Assembly (NCBI RefSeq): GCF_000321225.1
Contig: NW_004450267.1
Span: forward strand, 2,859,191 to 2,923,190
Length of the DNA stretch: 64,000 nt
From: Odobenus rosmarus divergens
Taxonomy: Eukaryota; Chordata; Mammalia; Carnivora; Odobenidae
Direction: 5' to 3'
This document shows positions 53,776 to 62,822 of this stretch, one piece after another; the first letter of the stretch is position 1; each line of letters opens with the position of its first letter. The translations under genes and the position numbers were made by a program. The notes under the pieces were generated by a model. That model was not told where the DNA came from. It ran no database searches and was given only the letters and a program-made list of their open reading frames with translations.

Positions 53776-53856
53776 TGCAGAGGGTCCCCACTATCAACTT
53801 GCTATGTCCTTGAATTAAACCACATCCCCTTTTTAAAGTAGTTTTTTTATTTGAAA

Positions 53857-54044
53857 AAAATTTTTTTAAGTTTGTTTTTTTTTTTTTTGAGAGAGAGAGG
53901 GAGAGCACAGAGGGAGAGTGAAAGGGAGACGCAAACTCCCCGCTGAGCAGGGAGCCCAGTGTGGGGCTCAATCTCAGGACCTCGAGATCATGACCTGAGC
54001 CAAAGGCAGACTCTCAACTGACTGAACCACCCAGGCACCCCAGA
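53857..54044 (-). mobile_element. Can-SINE (SINEC), antisense
   Basis: T runs, GAGAGAGAGAGGGAGAGCAC, CCCCGCTGAGCAGGGAGCCC, and head ending GAACCACCCAGGCACCCC. Flanks 53840-53856 and 54045-54063 share AGTTTTTTTATTTGAAA apart from T-run length. Confidence 0.95.
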
Positions 54045-54074
54045 AGTTTTTTTTTATTTGAAAGTAGATTTAAG

Positions 54075-54262
54075 CTTGGGTGGCTCAGTCGGTTAAGCTT
54101 CTGTCTTCGGCTCAGGTCATGATCTCAGGGTCCTGGGATCGCGCCCCATGTCATTGGGCTCCCTGCTCAGCAGGGGAGCCTGCTTCTCCCTTTCCCCTCT
54201 GCTCCTGCTATATCTCTGTCTCTCTCTCAAATAAATAAATAAAATCTTAAAAAAGAAATTTC
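54075..54262 (+). mobile_element. Can-SINE (SINEC), sense, head clipped
   Basis: Starts CTTGGGTGGCTCAGTCGGTT (the first bases GGCGC are lost), then 'cttcggctcaggtcatgatc', 'ggcagg'-position 'gctccctgctcagcagggga', tail AAATAAATAAATAAAATC. It lies 30 bases from the 5' end of the preceding copy, head to head. Confidence 0.95.
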
Positions 54263-56011
54263 AAATTTCAAAAAAGTGTAAAAATAAAATTAATATAAAA
54301 ACATGCATATGTTTTTGACCCAGCTGATTCACTATTGTTAACATTTTACCCCATTTGCTTTGTCAGTTGTTTCTTCTCTCTCTCTCTTTCTTAACAAGGT
54401 GACAGTACCTAACTAACATGCACCATGGCCCTTCAGGACTAAACACTTCAGAAGCCCATCCCTTTCTGGGCTCAGCATGGGAAGATGGCCCCTGTCCTCT
54501 CTCCTCCCGGGGCAGCTACGAGGAGCGTGTGAAAGCCTGCGTGAGGACATCCTGGGCACGGGGAGTAAAATCATTACTATCTTCTTGCTGAGCACTTCTC
54601 GGGCTTTAGAAATGAAAACTAAAGTGTTTTCCCAGAGAAACGCCCAAGGCCCCAGTTCCTCCAGAAGACAACCTGCTCTTCAGCCAGGCTGGGGGTGGGG
54701 GGGGAGGGCAGGGGTACGATGGGGGTACATCGGGGCCGGGGGGGCAATCAGCAGTGCTGCTCCATGCACCCTCCTCTCAGCCAGGCCCGAGCCCTGGTGA
54801 GGACGTTTCTGGCTGACCAGCTCTCCCCACAGCTGAGGGGAAGCATCTCGAGGCAACTGTGGCTGGCACAGACAATGCTCCCTCACCCCAGGGAAGGGCT
54901 CCTTCTCCCTGATGAAATGGAACAGAGCCAGCCCAGAACCCCTCTCCTGGCTGGTCGGCCCTGCATTCAGGAGCACAATAGTGTTGGTCCTCTCAGCAGG
55001 TTTTGTAGAGCCATTCCCTTAATGAGAACGATAAATTCACAAGAACAGGCCGGTTGCCAAGAGCAAGGAAGTGCTGCCCGGGCCTCACTGCCCCCCGGGG
55101 ACCACCCCTCTGAGCGGGGGACCTACAGAACCAACAACCAGACAGGGCCCAGGCCCCAACTACTGAGTCATACGTCTGGGCTCAGAGCCTGGCGATGGCT
55201 ACTTTTATTAAAAGCTTCCCAGGTGACCATCTGTCAGTCTAGCAACCACTGGCCTCACTACCCTCAGATCCTTCCAGAACTGAGACCCCTCGACGGTGTG
55301 ACCGGGCAGAGACCTCGAGCTCGAGGACCTGCGGCTGGCGGGCCCACGTGCATGGAGAAACTTCAGGCCCTTTGCTCGCAGCCCACAAACCTGGGACAGA
55401 AGGGCGTGCAAGGATGTCCTGCAGCGTCTCCCGTCCTTGGTTTACCCAATCACCTCTGCTATAGGCAGAGTTTCTACAAGTTTTGTCCGAGTGGGCGGCG
55501 AGCGGTAGAAGAAAAGCAGTGAAGCAGCCAAGTTCTGCTCTGCTGCGCGGATGAACGCTGGCTTCTGGCGTGGGCCGCTCGCTGGAGCACAGCGTAGGCA
55601 AGGCCAGCTGCGGGGGGCGGCCCCGGGTGGGCCAGCTGCCCAGCTCCTGACTCCCTCAGCCCTCTCAGTGGCAGGCCTGGGCCTTCCCCTCCGGCTGCCC
55701 TGCAAGCTTCTCCCCCTCCTCCTCCCTCGCCCCAACACCCCTCCCCCGCATCTGTATGGCCAGCTTATTTTCTTTTACTCTAGTTACCCACACCCCTCAA
55801 TGGGGTCACCCTGCCCCACGCTGGGGGCTTCTTGAGTTTCTAGGCAAACGCTGGGACCCTGGGGCCCTGCAACCTTATCCCTCCCATCATTAAACACTGG
55901 ACTCCCAGGGGGCCCAAACTGTGTTAGAGTGGGCCCCCACCTCCCCTTCCCGCCCCCCTCCCCCACCCCCAGCCCTCAGCACTGCCCTAGGCGGAGAGCA
56001 GGCACTCAGGG
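54263..56011. other. Unique GC-rich stretch with longest open frame
   Basis: 54270-54380 ('ctattgttaacattttaccc') resembles the end of an old LINE. The longest frame of the window, 275 codons on plus, lies at 54695-55522; its product has no signal peptide, membrane segment or domain that I recognise, and 67- to 120-codon antisense frames overlap it. 55550-55640 has several CpG but is not a full island. Confidence 0.4.
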
Positions 56012-56046
56012 CGCGAGGGAGGGAGGGAGGGAGGAAGGAAGGAAGG
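56012..56046. repeat. (GGGA)n/(GGAA)n microsatellite
   Basis: GGGA repeats changing to GGAA repeats. Confidence 0.93.
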
Positions 56047-56334
56047 CTGCAATAAATCTGCAATAAAATCCAGTTCTTAATTGACGCACTGCATCAGACC
56101 TCTCCCCACGGCCTGCTCCAGGAAAGCTCCTGGGTCGAACCCAGTCCAGAGCGCCTTCCTCTCCCGTCCCCAGTTCTCCGGGACTTCTCCTGTGCGGGGA
56201 GAGTCTGAACGACACCAAGGCCGTGAACTAACTGGATTTTATGAAGATTCACCACATGTGAGAAGCCACCCACACAGCGCAACTGAACAACTGAACAGAA
56301 AGAATAAACATATCTGACCGTCCAAAGCTGGCCT

Positions 56335-56470
56335 CTTCCTCAAACCCTGGAGGCAAAAGCCACCTCCTCAAGGAAGCTTTCCTGGATTTCTCCAGCCGGG
56401 AGCGATCCCTCCTCTACCACTACACAGCACCATTCCCATCCTTCTTCCACTGACCCTGTGAGACCATTAC
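56335..56470 (+). mobile_element. L2 fragment
   Basis: 'gccacctcctcaaggaagct', 'ttcctggatttctccagccg' are the sense CACCTCCTCAGAGAGGCCTTCCCTGACC block. Confidence 0.65.
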
Positions 56471-56491
56471 TACACACAAGACAGGTGATGT

Positions 56492-56645
56492 AAGGAACCG
56501 GTAAAGGCTTTGCAGCCAGACTGTCCCAAGTTCAAATGCCACATCTTCCTCTATAAGCCGTGCAATTGTGGAGGAGGAGCGTGGCCCTTCTTACCCTCGG
56601 TTTCTTCATATATGAAATCAGAATAACGACGTGTCCTTTATGACT
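56492..56645 (+). mobile_element. MIR
   Basis: 'ctttgcagccagactgtccc', 'aagttcaaatgccacatctt' and 'ctcggtttcttcatatatga' are in sense order. Confidence 0.78.
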
Positions 56646-57061
56646 TTTTTCCCCTGCCTACGTGGGGATGCCATGTCACACATGCAGCCCCACACATCCC
56701 CCACACATCTGCCACACTCTGCCCCCTCTTAACTGGGGGGGGGACCCATGGGAGCTGGGGTCCTCGACTCAGGCGTGTTTGCCACGGGAGATCCCATCTG
56801 GAGGCTTCCCGCAAAGTCACCCCTGCGAATTCCTCCAGCCTCCTCACCACCCACAAGGCACACTCCATCTGGGAGAAAAGCCTGAGGAAAGGGATCACGT
56901 GGAATTCATCTGTCTTCCAGTCCCGGAAACTCAGGGGCCTTGGCAGGGGGCTGCGTAGCACAAGCAGGAACGCCCCGGCTGAGGATGCTCAGGCCTCCAC
57001 CCAGAACGGGACTGAGAACCGACGTGGGCCGCCCCTATCAAGTGCCTGGGGCTGCGGAGCT
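56646..57061. other. Unique stretch
   Basis: Nothing recognised. G run at 56737-56744. Confidence 0.4.
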
Positions 57062-57200
57062 TACCGAGTACTTCCACCTCCAGTACCTGCTGGGGTCCTC
57101 ATAGCCACCCATGCGTGAAGTTGCCTAAATTGGAATCATTACTGTCGTCATTTTACAAAACAAGAAACCGAGACTCAGGGCAGAGAGAGAAACGTTTTAT
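57062..57200 (-). mobile_element. MIR fragment
   Basis: 'gtcgtcattttacaaaacaa' and 'gaaaccgagactcagggcag' are antisense MIR core; 'tcatagccacccatgcgtga' is the decayed 3' part. Confidence 0.65.
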
Positions 57201-58027
57201 CTCTACAGCGTCTAGAGGAGGTAGATCCGGTTGTTGATATCAGGAACTTGCTCAGGATTTCCCCTCTGCCCTTCCAAGGGGAGACTGAGAGCTTCTTCAC
57301 CTGAAGACTTCCTCACGTCACTTTAAGGACATCCTTTTTCCTCCCGCTGATTTCCACTTTTGATGAAGCGGGCCGTGGCGTGTTCATCCCCCAAATCCTC
57401 AAAGACTGCTCCCCACACCTATAAAAAATAAAACATGATAGAGCTAGAGAGGGCAGGAGGAAACGGCCCCCCGGAAACCAACACAGCACCCGGAGGAAGG
57501 AGGAGGCTGCTTCGGCGGCACCGAGCTCCTGGCCCCGCTGAGGAGGGAGGCATGCGCACCAGAGGCGGCAGGAGTCGTGCCCTGCGGGTTCGATCTGTCA
57601 CTTTTGAGCGGGTTCGAGGCGATAGCAAGGACCTGGCAAGGGTCAGATCCAAAAAGGCAAGGCAACCGGAGCTGGAAGAGCAAACGCCAGGTCAGGCGGA
57701 GCGAGAGTGGGTGTGGAGAGTGAGATCAGGAAGCCTGAGGGCGGTGGGGCTCCCTTCTGTGGTGTTTGTGTGGGTCTGAGGACAGGTGTGGTGGTCACAG
57801 GGGCCCCCGCAGGGTGGGGCGCTCCTGGCCACAGTTTCCTTTTCTGGCTGACGCAAGGGTGACACTGGGCTCCTTTGCTTGCCCCCACATGAACTGAAAG
57901 CCTTCCAATTCTCCTTCTCTAGACCAGCGGGGGCTGGGTCACATCCAGATTCCCAGCACGGCAGCTGTCCCTGCGCTGTGTTCTTTGCCGCAGCGCCCCG
58001 CCCCCCCCAATCCAGCAAGAAGAGCAG
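57201..58027. other. Unique stretch with CpG-enriched block and TATA-like site
   Basis: About 15-17 CpG at 57460-57625 directly downstream of TATAAAAAATAAA at 57420-57432. Frames to 114 codons have no domain. Short C run at 58000-58008. Confidence 0.4.
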
Positions 58028-58140
58028 TTCACTCCTGTGGTACTACTGGGGAAACTGAGGCATGTGGCAGTAAAGTACTTTCCTAAGTCTCACAATTCTT
58101 AAGTGCAAGAGTCCAGTCCTACCTGGCTGCACTTCTCAGA
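58028..58140 (-). mobile_element. MIR fragment
   Basis: 'actactggggaaactgaggc', 'aaagtactttcctaagtctc' and 'aagagtccagtcctacctgg' are antisense MIR. Confidence 0.75.
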
Positions 58141-59444
58141 AAGTTTCTCTGCATTGTGCCGCTTCCCAAGCTTACAGTGAAGCTCCACCCGGAGCATTAA
58201 GCCCCTGGGGTCGTTTTCTTTAAAAAGTTCACCACGGATATGTCAACAGAGAACTAAAAGGGATCAGTGATACGGGAAGGTTCTATCTCTTTCCCTAGCC
58301 CAAAGAGAATAAACACTAATGCCGGGGGCAGTGGTGCAGAAAGCCGTTTGCCCAAATGTCCTTGCCCGAGACAAACAGATAAACCTTTCTGCAAGTTTGG
58401 TTACATATTAACTCAGCACCCAAGGGCGCTATCCCATACGAGCAAGACAAAGTCCTTGCCTTTAGCTTTGAACTGAGCCAAAAGGAGGCCCAGCAAGCAT
58501 CTAGCCACTTTCCGGCCATACTGAGGAGTGGCCAGAGCCCCCAGAGCTGGGGTCCGTCCCCCTCCATCGTGGAGCTGCATTTGGGCACAGCATACGCACG
58601 CACACTGCTGGCCTGGACGAGCAAAGAGAGCTCAAGCCTCGTGTCAAACTGCAAGTCTCCTGAGCCTCAGGAGAACTCAAATCACACCCCGTGCCTGCTC
58701 TGCGCTGTGCCTACCTCTGCCCACACCCATATGGTGTCACCCACTCTCCCCTCTGCTCTCACCCACCGGGACCAGGCAGAGCCCAGAGGCATGGTTGCCT
58801 GCTTTGGATGAAAGCCACCTCTCCCATATGTATCAGTTTCTGCTATCTCTCCTGTCACCCACAGGCTGGCTGAGAGCCACAGTGCCCTGAGCCTGTGACC
58901 ACTGTGACCGGTAGACATGGTGGGATGGTCGCAGGGGAGCAGGGCAGCGACACATCTCACTGGAGCTGAAGGAGGGCTTCGGCCATTTCCTAAACATGCT
59001 GACATCTCAATTCTCAGCCTAGGTGCCAACTTGCCTTTCCAACTGGGTGGTAAAAAAAAATGACATATCTGGAAGCCTACTTCCGCTCCTCCACTAATCC
59101 CCCACTACTCCGTGTTATGTTAAAATCCTAAGAAGTAGAACACTGGTGTTCTACTCACCTATCAGAGCAGATGAGGAATAAAAAGAAAAACCAATAAACA
59201 AACAGACCAAAAAATGATGTCTTCCTCTTAGGCAGTTAACAGTGTAGGCAGGCCTATAACTTTCAGGCTGATAACCCCAACACAGGCCTGGAAGCTAAAG
59301 TAAACCAGATGATGGGCCCCAAAGAAACTAAACAGGCAGCAGGACCTCTCCTGTCCATATTCACCGATCAAGTCATGGGACCGTCTGCAAATACACCCTC
59401 ATTTCGGTCACTCTCGCTAGACCTCAGGACTAAAGGCCACCCCA
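58141..59444. other. Unique stretch, about 1.3 kb
   Basis: No repeat recognised. Frames to 120 codons with no domain. Contains the perfect inverted repeat at 59134-59155. Confidence 0.4.
59134..59155. repeat. Perfect 22-bp inverted repeat
   Basis: Arms AGTAGAACAC and GTGTTCTACT (10 bases each) around a TG centre. It contains steroid-receptor-like half-sites AGAACA and TGTTCT, but spaced 4 bases apart instead of 3. Confidence 0.85.
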
Positions 59445-59790
59445 AATCCCCCACCCTCTTTCATGCCTCAAAGCCTCCATCGAGAAGGCCCTTCTCTTCC
59501 CTCACCTGGCTCATGCCCACATAAGCTCAATGCCACCCCCTCGGTGAAACCTCTCCTGATCTACCCAGCCCTGAACTTCCATCAGAATTGATTATCGCCC
59601 ACTCTTACCATCTCCTATTTTGAGCATAGCTATTTGATAGCACTTACCACATTTTGTTGTACTTAGTTCCTTTAAAAATCAGACTTTTAGGAGACTGCAA
59701 ATTTTTTTCTAAACAGGAATGATATTGTATGCATCTCAAGCCTGCCTTATAAAAGCTGCTCAGCAAATGTTTACTGAATGGTCCAGTGAG
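59445..59790 (+). mobile_element. L2 3' end, well kept
   Basis: 'ggtgaaacctctcctgatct', 'ttgatagcacttaccacatt', 'gcatctcaagcctgccttat' and 'gctcagcaaatgtttactga' run to the L2 terminus ATGTTTACTGAATG. Confidence 0.9.
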
Positions 59791-59824
59791 TGACAGGAGA
59801 AAATACCTTTATAATTACAAAGTA

Positions 59825-60162
59825 CAGTTGATCTTTGAACAATGGAGGAGTTAGGGGCACTGCCTCCCCTCAAAGACAAAAATCTGAGTATAATTTTTGA
59901 CTCCCCCAAATCTTAACTACTAATAGTCTTACTGTTGACCAGAAGCCTTACCGATGACACAGTCGATCTACACATATTCTGTGTGTTATGTCTGTTACAT
60001 ACTGTATTCTTACAATAAAGTAAGCTAAAGGAAGAAAATGTTATTAAGAAAATCACAAGGAAGAGAAAATACATTTACAGTACGGTACTGTATCTACTGA
60101 GAAAAAATCTGCATATACGCGGAACCATGCTGTTCAAACCTGTGTTATTCCAGAGTCAACTG
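59825..60162 (+). mobile_element. MER2-like Tigger (TcMar) element, end to end
   Basis: Ends CAGTTGATCTTTGAACAA (59825) and CAGAGTCAACTG (to 60162) are inverted repeats flanked by TA at 59823-59824 and 60163-60164, the mariner-type target duplication. Inside: 'gttaggggcactgcctcccc', 'agaagccttaccgatgacac', 'attcttacaataaagtaagc' and 'acagtacggtactgtatcta'. At 338 bp it is a non-coding, non-autonomous copy. Confidence 0.92.
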
Positions 60163-60194
60163 TACTTTATGTGCTCTCCCAGCATCCCCCCTAT

Positions 60195-60265
60195 GGGAAA
60201 GAACAAATATCATTATCCCCATTTTATAGATGAGAGCAAGGCCAGGCCACAAGGCTCAGTCTCAC
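60195..60265 (-). mobile_element. Possible MIR fragment
   Basis: 'atcattatccccattttata' and 'gatgagagcaaggccaggcc' are the antisense MIR core. Confidence 0.58.
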
Positions 60266-60309
60266 TCAACTAATGTTTATTGTATGCAAGCTTCAGTCTA
60301 GGCTAGGCT

Positions 60310-60455
60310 GGGTTTCTCAAACTGTAATGTGCACACGAATTTCCTGGGGAGTTGGGTCGCATGCAGATTCAGTCTGTCTAGAACCCAAGATTCTGCATTT
60401 CTAACAAGCTCCCAGGTGACGCCCATGCTGCTGGTGCGAGAGTCTCACTTGAGTC
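60310..60455 (+). mobile_element. MER5A-type hAT relic
   Basis: 'gggtttctcaaactgtaatg', 'cgaatttcctggggagttgg', 'ttctgcatttctaacaagct' and 'cccaggtgacgcccatgctg' follow MER5A order. Confidence 0.8.
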
Positions 60456-60564
60456 TCACCTACCTAGCAGCACGGCAGCTGAGAGAAAAAAAAACCATCC
60501 AATTAGCTTTAGTACAGAGCAGGAACTAGAGTCTTCTTTAAAAGCTTAGGAAGGAGAAAGGATA

Positions 60565-60645
60565 GAAAGCATTATGCCCATTTTACAGCTAGGGCAGCCA
60601 AGGGTCGGAGAGACGACATGACTTCTCCAAGGTCTAATCCAACCC
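60565..60645 (-). mobile_element. MIR fragment
   Basis: 'attatgcccattttacagct' and 'gacatgacttctccaaggtc' are antisense MIR core. Confidence 0.65.
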
Positions 60646-60959
60646 TTGGAGGCCAGTTCAGTGCTGTCTTGAGTGGCGCCCACTGCACTGCATGCCGGGA
60701 AACTTCAGAGATGAAGGCGCCCGTCCCTCGCTCAGGAAGGCGACAGGGGAGACGCAAGTGCACAGGGAACTCTAACACAAAGTTGGCTGAGAGAAGAGCG
60801 TCCAGAAGCAGGTGAACACGTGCCAGCCAGATTTTACCCCCCAAAATGTGCCACATCTTTGTTTTCTCCCCACAGCCCAATTAGACTGCAGATGGGGGTC
60901 TTCTTCCATCAACCCAATCCCTTTAAAAGAAAGAAAGAAAGAGGGGGGGAAAAAAACAG
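60646..60959. other. Unique stretch
   Basis: Short (AAAG)n tract and G run at 60927-60949. Nothing else recognised. Confidence 0.4.
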
Positions 60960-61380
60960 TGGCTTTAGGATTTTTCTTTTAAGCCCTGAACCTCTTCAGT
61001 GGAAAGTGCTGCCCTTCCGACCTGTTGATGTAATTGCCATAATTGAAGATTCCAGGCCCCCATGTGGGTGGACAGGGCCCCATTCATCCATCGGGTCAGC
61101 GAAGTGTAAACCTGCTGAGTCCTTCAGATGCCCCGGCCCTCCGCCTCCCCCTCCCACCCCCTTTCAGCCCTGCAGGCTGGGCTCCCCGCGACGCCAGGGC
61201 AGCCAGGCCCAGGCTACTCCCTCTCTTGCTCTGGGAACGGTGCCTAATTAAGGGGTCTGTTCTCATCTCCATGGGGCCCGACTTAAGGCCTCCTGACAGT
61301 AATGAGAGCCACACGTGTGGGGGTGGGGGACCGAAAGGCCAGCCCCCCTGCCGTCTTAGCACCCTATTAAACAGCAAGTC
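60960..61380. promoter_or_regulatory. Candidate conserved element with homeodomain-type sites
   Basis: Repeat-free segment. AT-core sites stand out in GC-rich DNA: GTAATTGCCATAATTGAAGATT (61030-61051), CCTAATTAAGG (61242-61252), ACAGTAATGAG (61297-61307). Preceded at 60877-60885 by CCCAATTAG. No coding potential recognised. Function is inference. Confidence 0.35.
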
Positions 61381-61385
61381 ACATA

Positions 61386-61415
61386 CACACGCGTGCGCGC
61401 ACGCACGCACGCACA
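61386..61415. repeat. (CACG)n/(GC)n microsatellite
   Basis: CACACGCGTGCGCGCACGCA pattern; alternating purine-pyrimidine, Z-DNA-prone. CpG-rich only because of the repeat. Confidence 0.92.
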
Positions 61416-61454
61416 TTACAATTCTACAGTAATCACCATCCTATCTTTAGAGCT

Positions 61455-61560
61455 CCCGGAGCTGCTCCAGTTCTGAAAGAGGAAGGAACCGAAGAGAAGA
61501 AATAACTTGCCCAAGGGCATACAGTGACGCTGGACTCAGGTGTCCTGTTGCACCTCGCAG
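61455..61560 (-). mobile_element. MIR fragment
   Basis: 'aaagaggaaggaaccgaaga', 'gaaataacttgcccaagggc' and 'gctggactcaggtgtcctgt' are antisense MIR. Confidence 0.65.
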
Positions 61561-61984
61561 CACAGACTTCCCCTTCGAGGGTGGGGCTCTCTACTGCAGC
61601 CCCAGGGGAGCAGATATGTGGGGGGGGGGGAGACAGACTCCCAACTCGATATTCTGGAGCAGCCAGTTTCAGAGGGCTGGCCAGCCGCAGAGCAGAAAGG
61701 AGCAGTTAGCTGGGGCTGGGGCTGTTGGCGGCTCCGAGACACCCTTTGATCCTCCGACAAAGGCAACCTCAGAGTGGGACATTCATGGCTGCAGGTGGAT
61801 CCGTGCCTAATCCCGGTCCTCCTGGTGTGAAAAGGAGCCAGTCTTGGTAGCCCTCTCCTGCATTCTTTGTGTCCCGGTCTAAGCTCCTCCCCGCCCCCTC
61901 CCCCATGCCCTCTCTCCCTGCCTATTCTCCCCCTGGAGCCCGGGAGCACCCGAACACGCTGCTCGGCAACCCATTCCTTCCGCC
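61561..61984. other. Unique stretch
   Basis: G run at 61620-61630. A 161-codon minus frame (61536-62021) has no domain and is overlapped by plus frames. Nothing recognised. Confidence 0.4.
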
Positions 61985-62060
61985 TCCCAGACAGAGGAAC
62001 TTGGCACAGCACCCAGCACATAGTTGGTTCTCAGTAAATACTCATGAAACCTAATAAAAG
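61985..62060 (+). mobile_element. L2 3' terminus
   Basis: 'cccagcacatagttggttct' then 'cagtaaatactcatgaaacc' is the sense L2 end. Confidence 0.68.
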
Positions 62061-62434
62061 TCTATGTTTGCTCCAATTCTAAATCATGTTAGTGCATGGC
62101 TTTAATCGAAGCTTTGCTTAGAGAGGGAGCCCTGAGGTGGGGTAAAGCAGAAATGCTGAAAATCATGTGGGAGAAACGTCAAAGATACTGGCTCATTAAT
62201 AAAGACAGTGAATGAAAGGGAAGGAATATTCAGTTGTGGTTAACTCCAAATCCATGGCACAGTAGTGAATCCCAAGAAAAAAAGCCAGCAACATCCTGGG
62301 TACTAACAATAGAATCTGGAGACCCAGGGTTCTTCCTGAAACCCCCTCCCAGCATCTCTACTCCCATATTCCCTCTTTCCACCTCCCAAGCCTCTGTAAA
62401 CACTAGTTATGGACTGATGGATCCTACCACTTGT
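62061..62434. other. Unique stretch
   Basis: Nothing recognised. Confidence 0.4.
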
Positions 62435-62530
62435 ATCATGTGACTCTCCTGCCCAAAAGCCTTCAACGGCTCCCTATTTCCTCTGCGTGAAATCTGCACT
62501 GGATCTCCTCAGTCTGGCTCAGCCTTAACT
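62435..62530 (+). mobile_element. L2 internal fragment
   Basis: 'gcccaaaagccttcaacggc' and 'tccctatttcctctgcgtga' match the sense L2 block CAAAACCCTTCAATGGCTCCCCATT. Confidence 0.65.
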
Positions 62531-62605
62531 CAGTACCATAATTTTCCATTGCTCTCTAGAGCATTTCTTCCCTTTTAATTGGGTTGGTCCCCTCCCGCAG
62601 CCCAG

Positions 62606-62822
62606 ACAGTGTAGGACAGCGGGTAGGGTAAAGATGACATTTGGGGCCAGAAGACCCAGGTGTGAGTCCCAGATCCACCCCATTGGAACTCTCTGAGCCT
62701 AGTTTCCCATGGCTAAAATGGGGATGATAATAATAGGCACTCATGGGCTTGATGTGAAGATTAAGGGGTATAATGGATGTTAAAACACTTTACAAACTGT
62801 AAAGGGCTAAAGGAATGACAAT
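62606..62822 (+). mobile_element. MIR, near full length
   Basis: 'ggccagaagacccaggtgtg', 'agtcccagatccaccccatt', 'ctgagcctagtttcccatgg', 'taaaatggggatgataataa' and 'ttaaaacactttacaaactg' are in sense order. Confidence 0.92.

Noticed and set aside
61386..61415. CpG cluster as a small island
   Set aside because: The CpG come from the CACG/GC microsatellite, not from promoter-like DNA.
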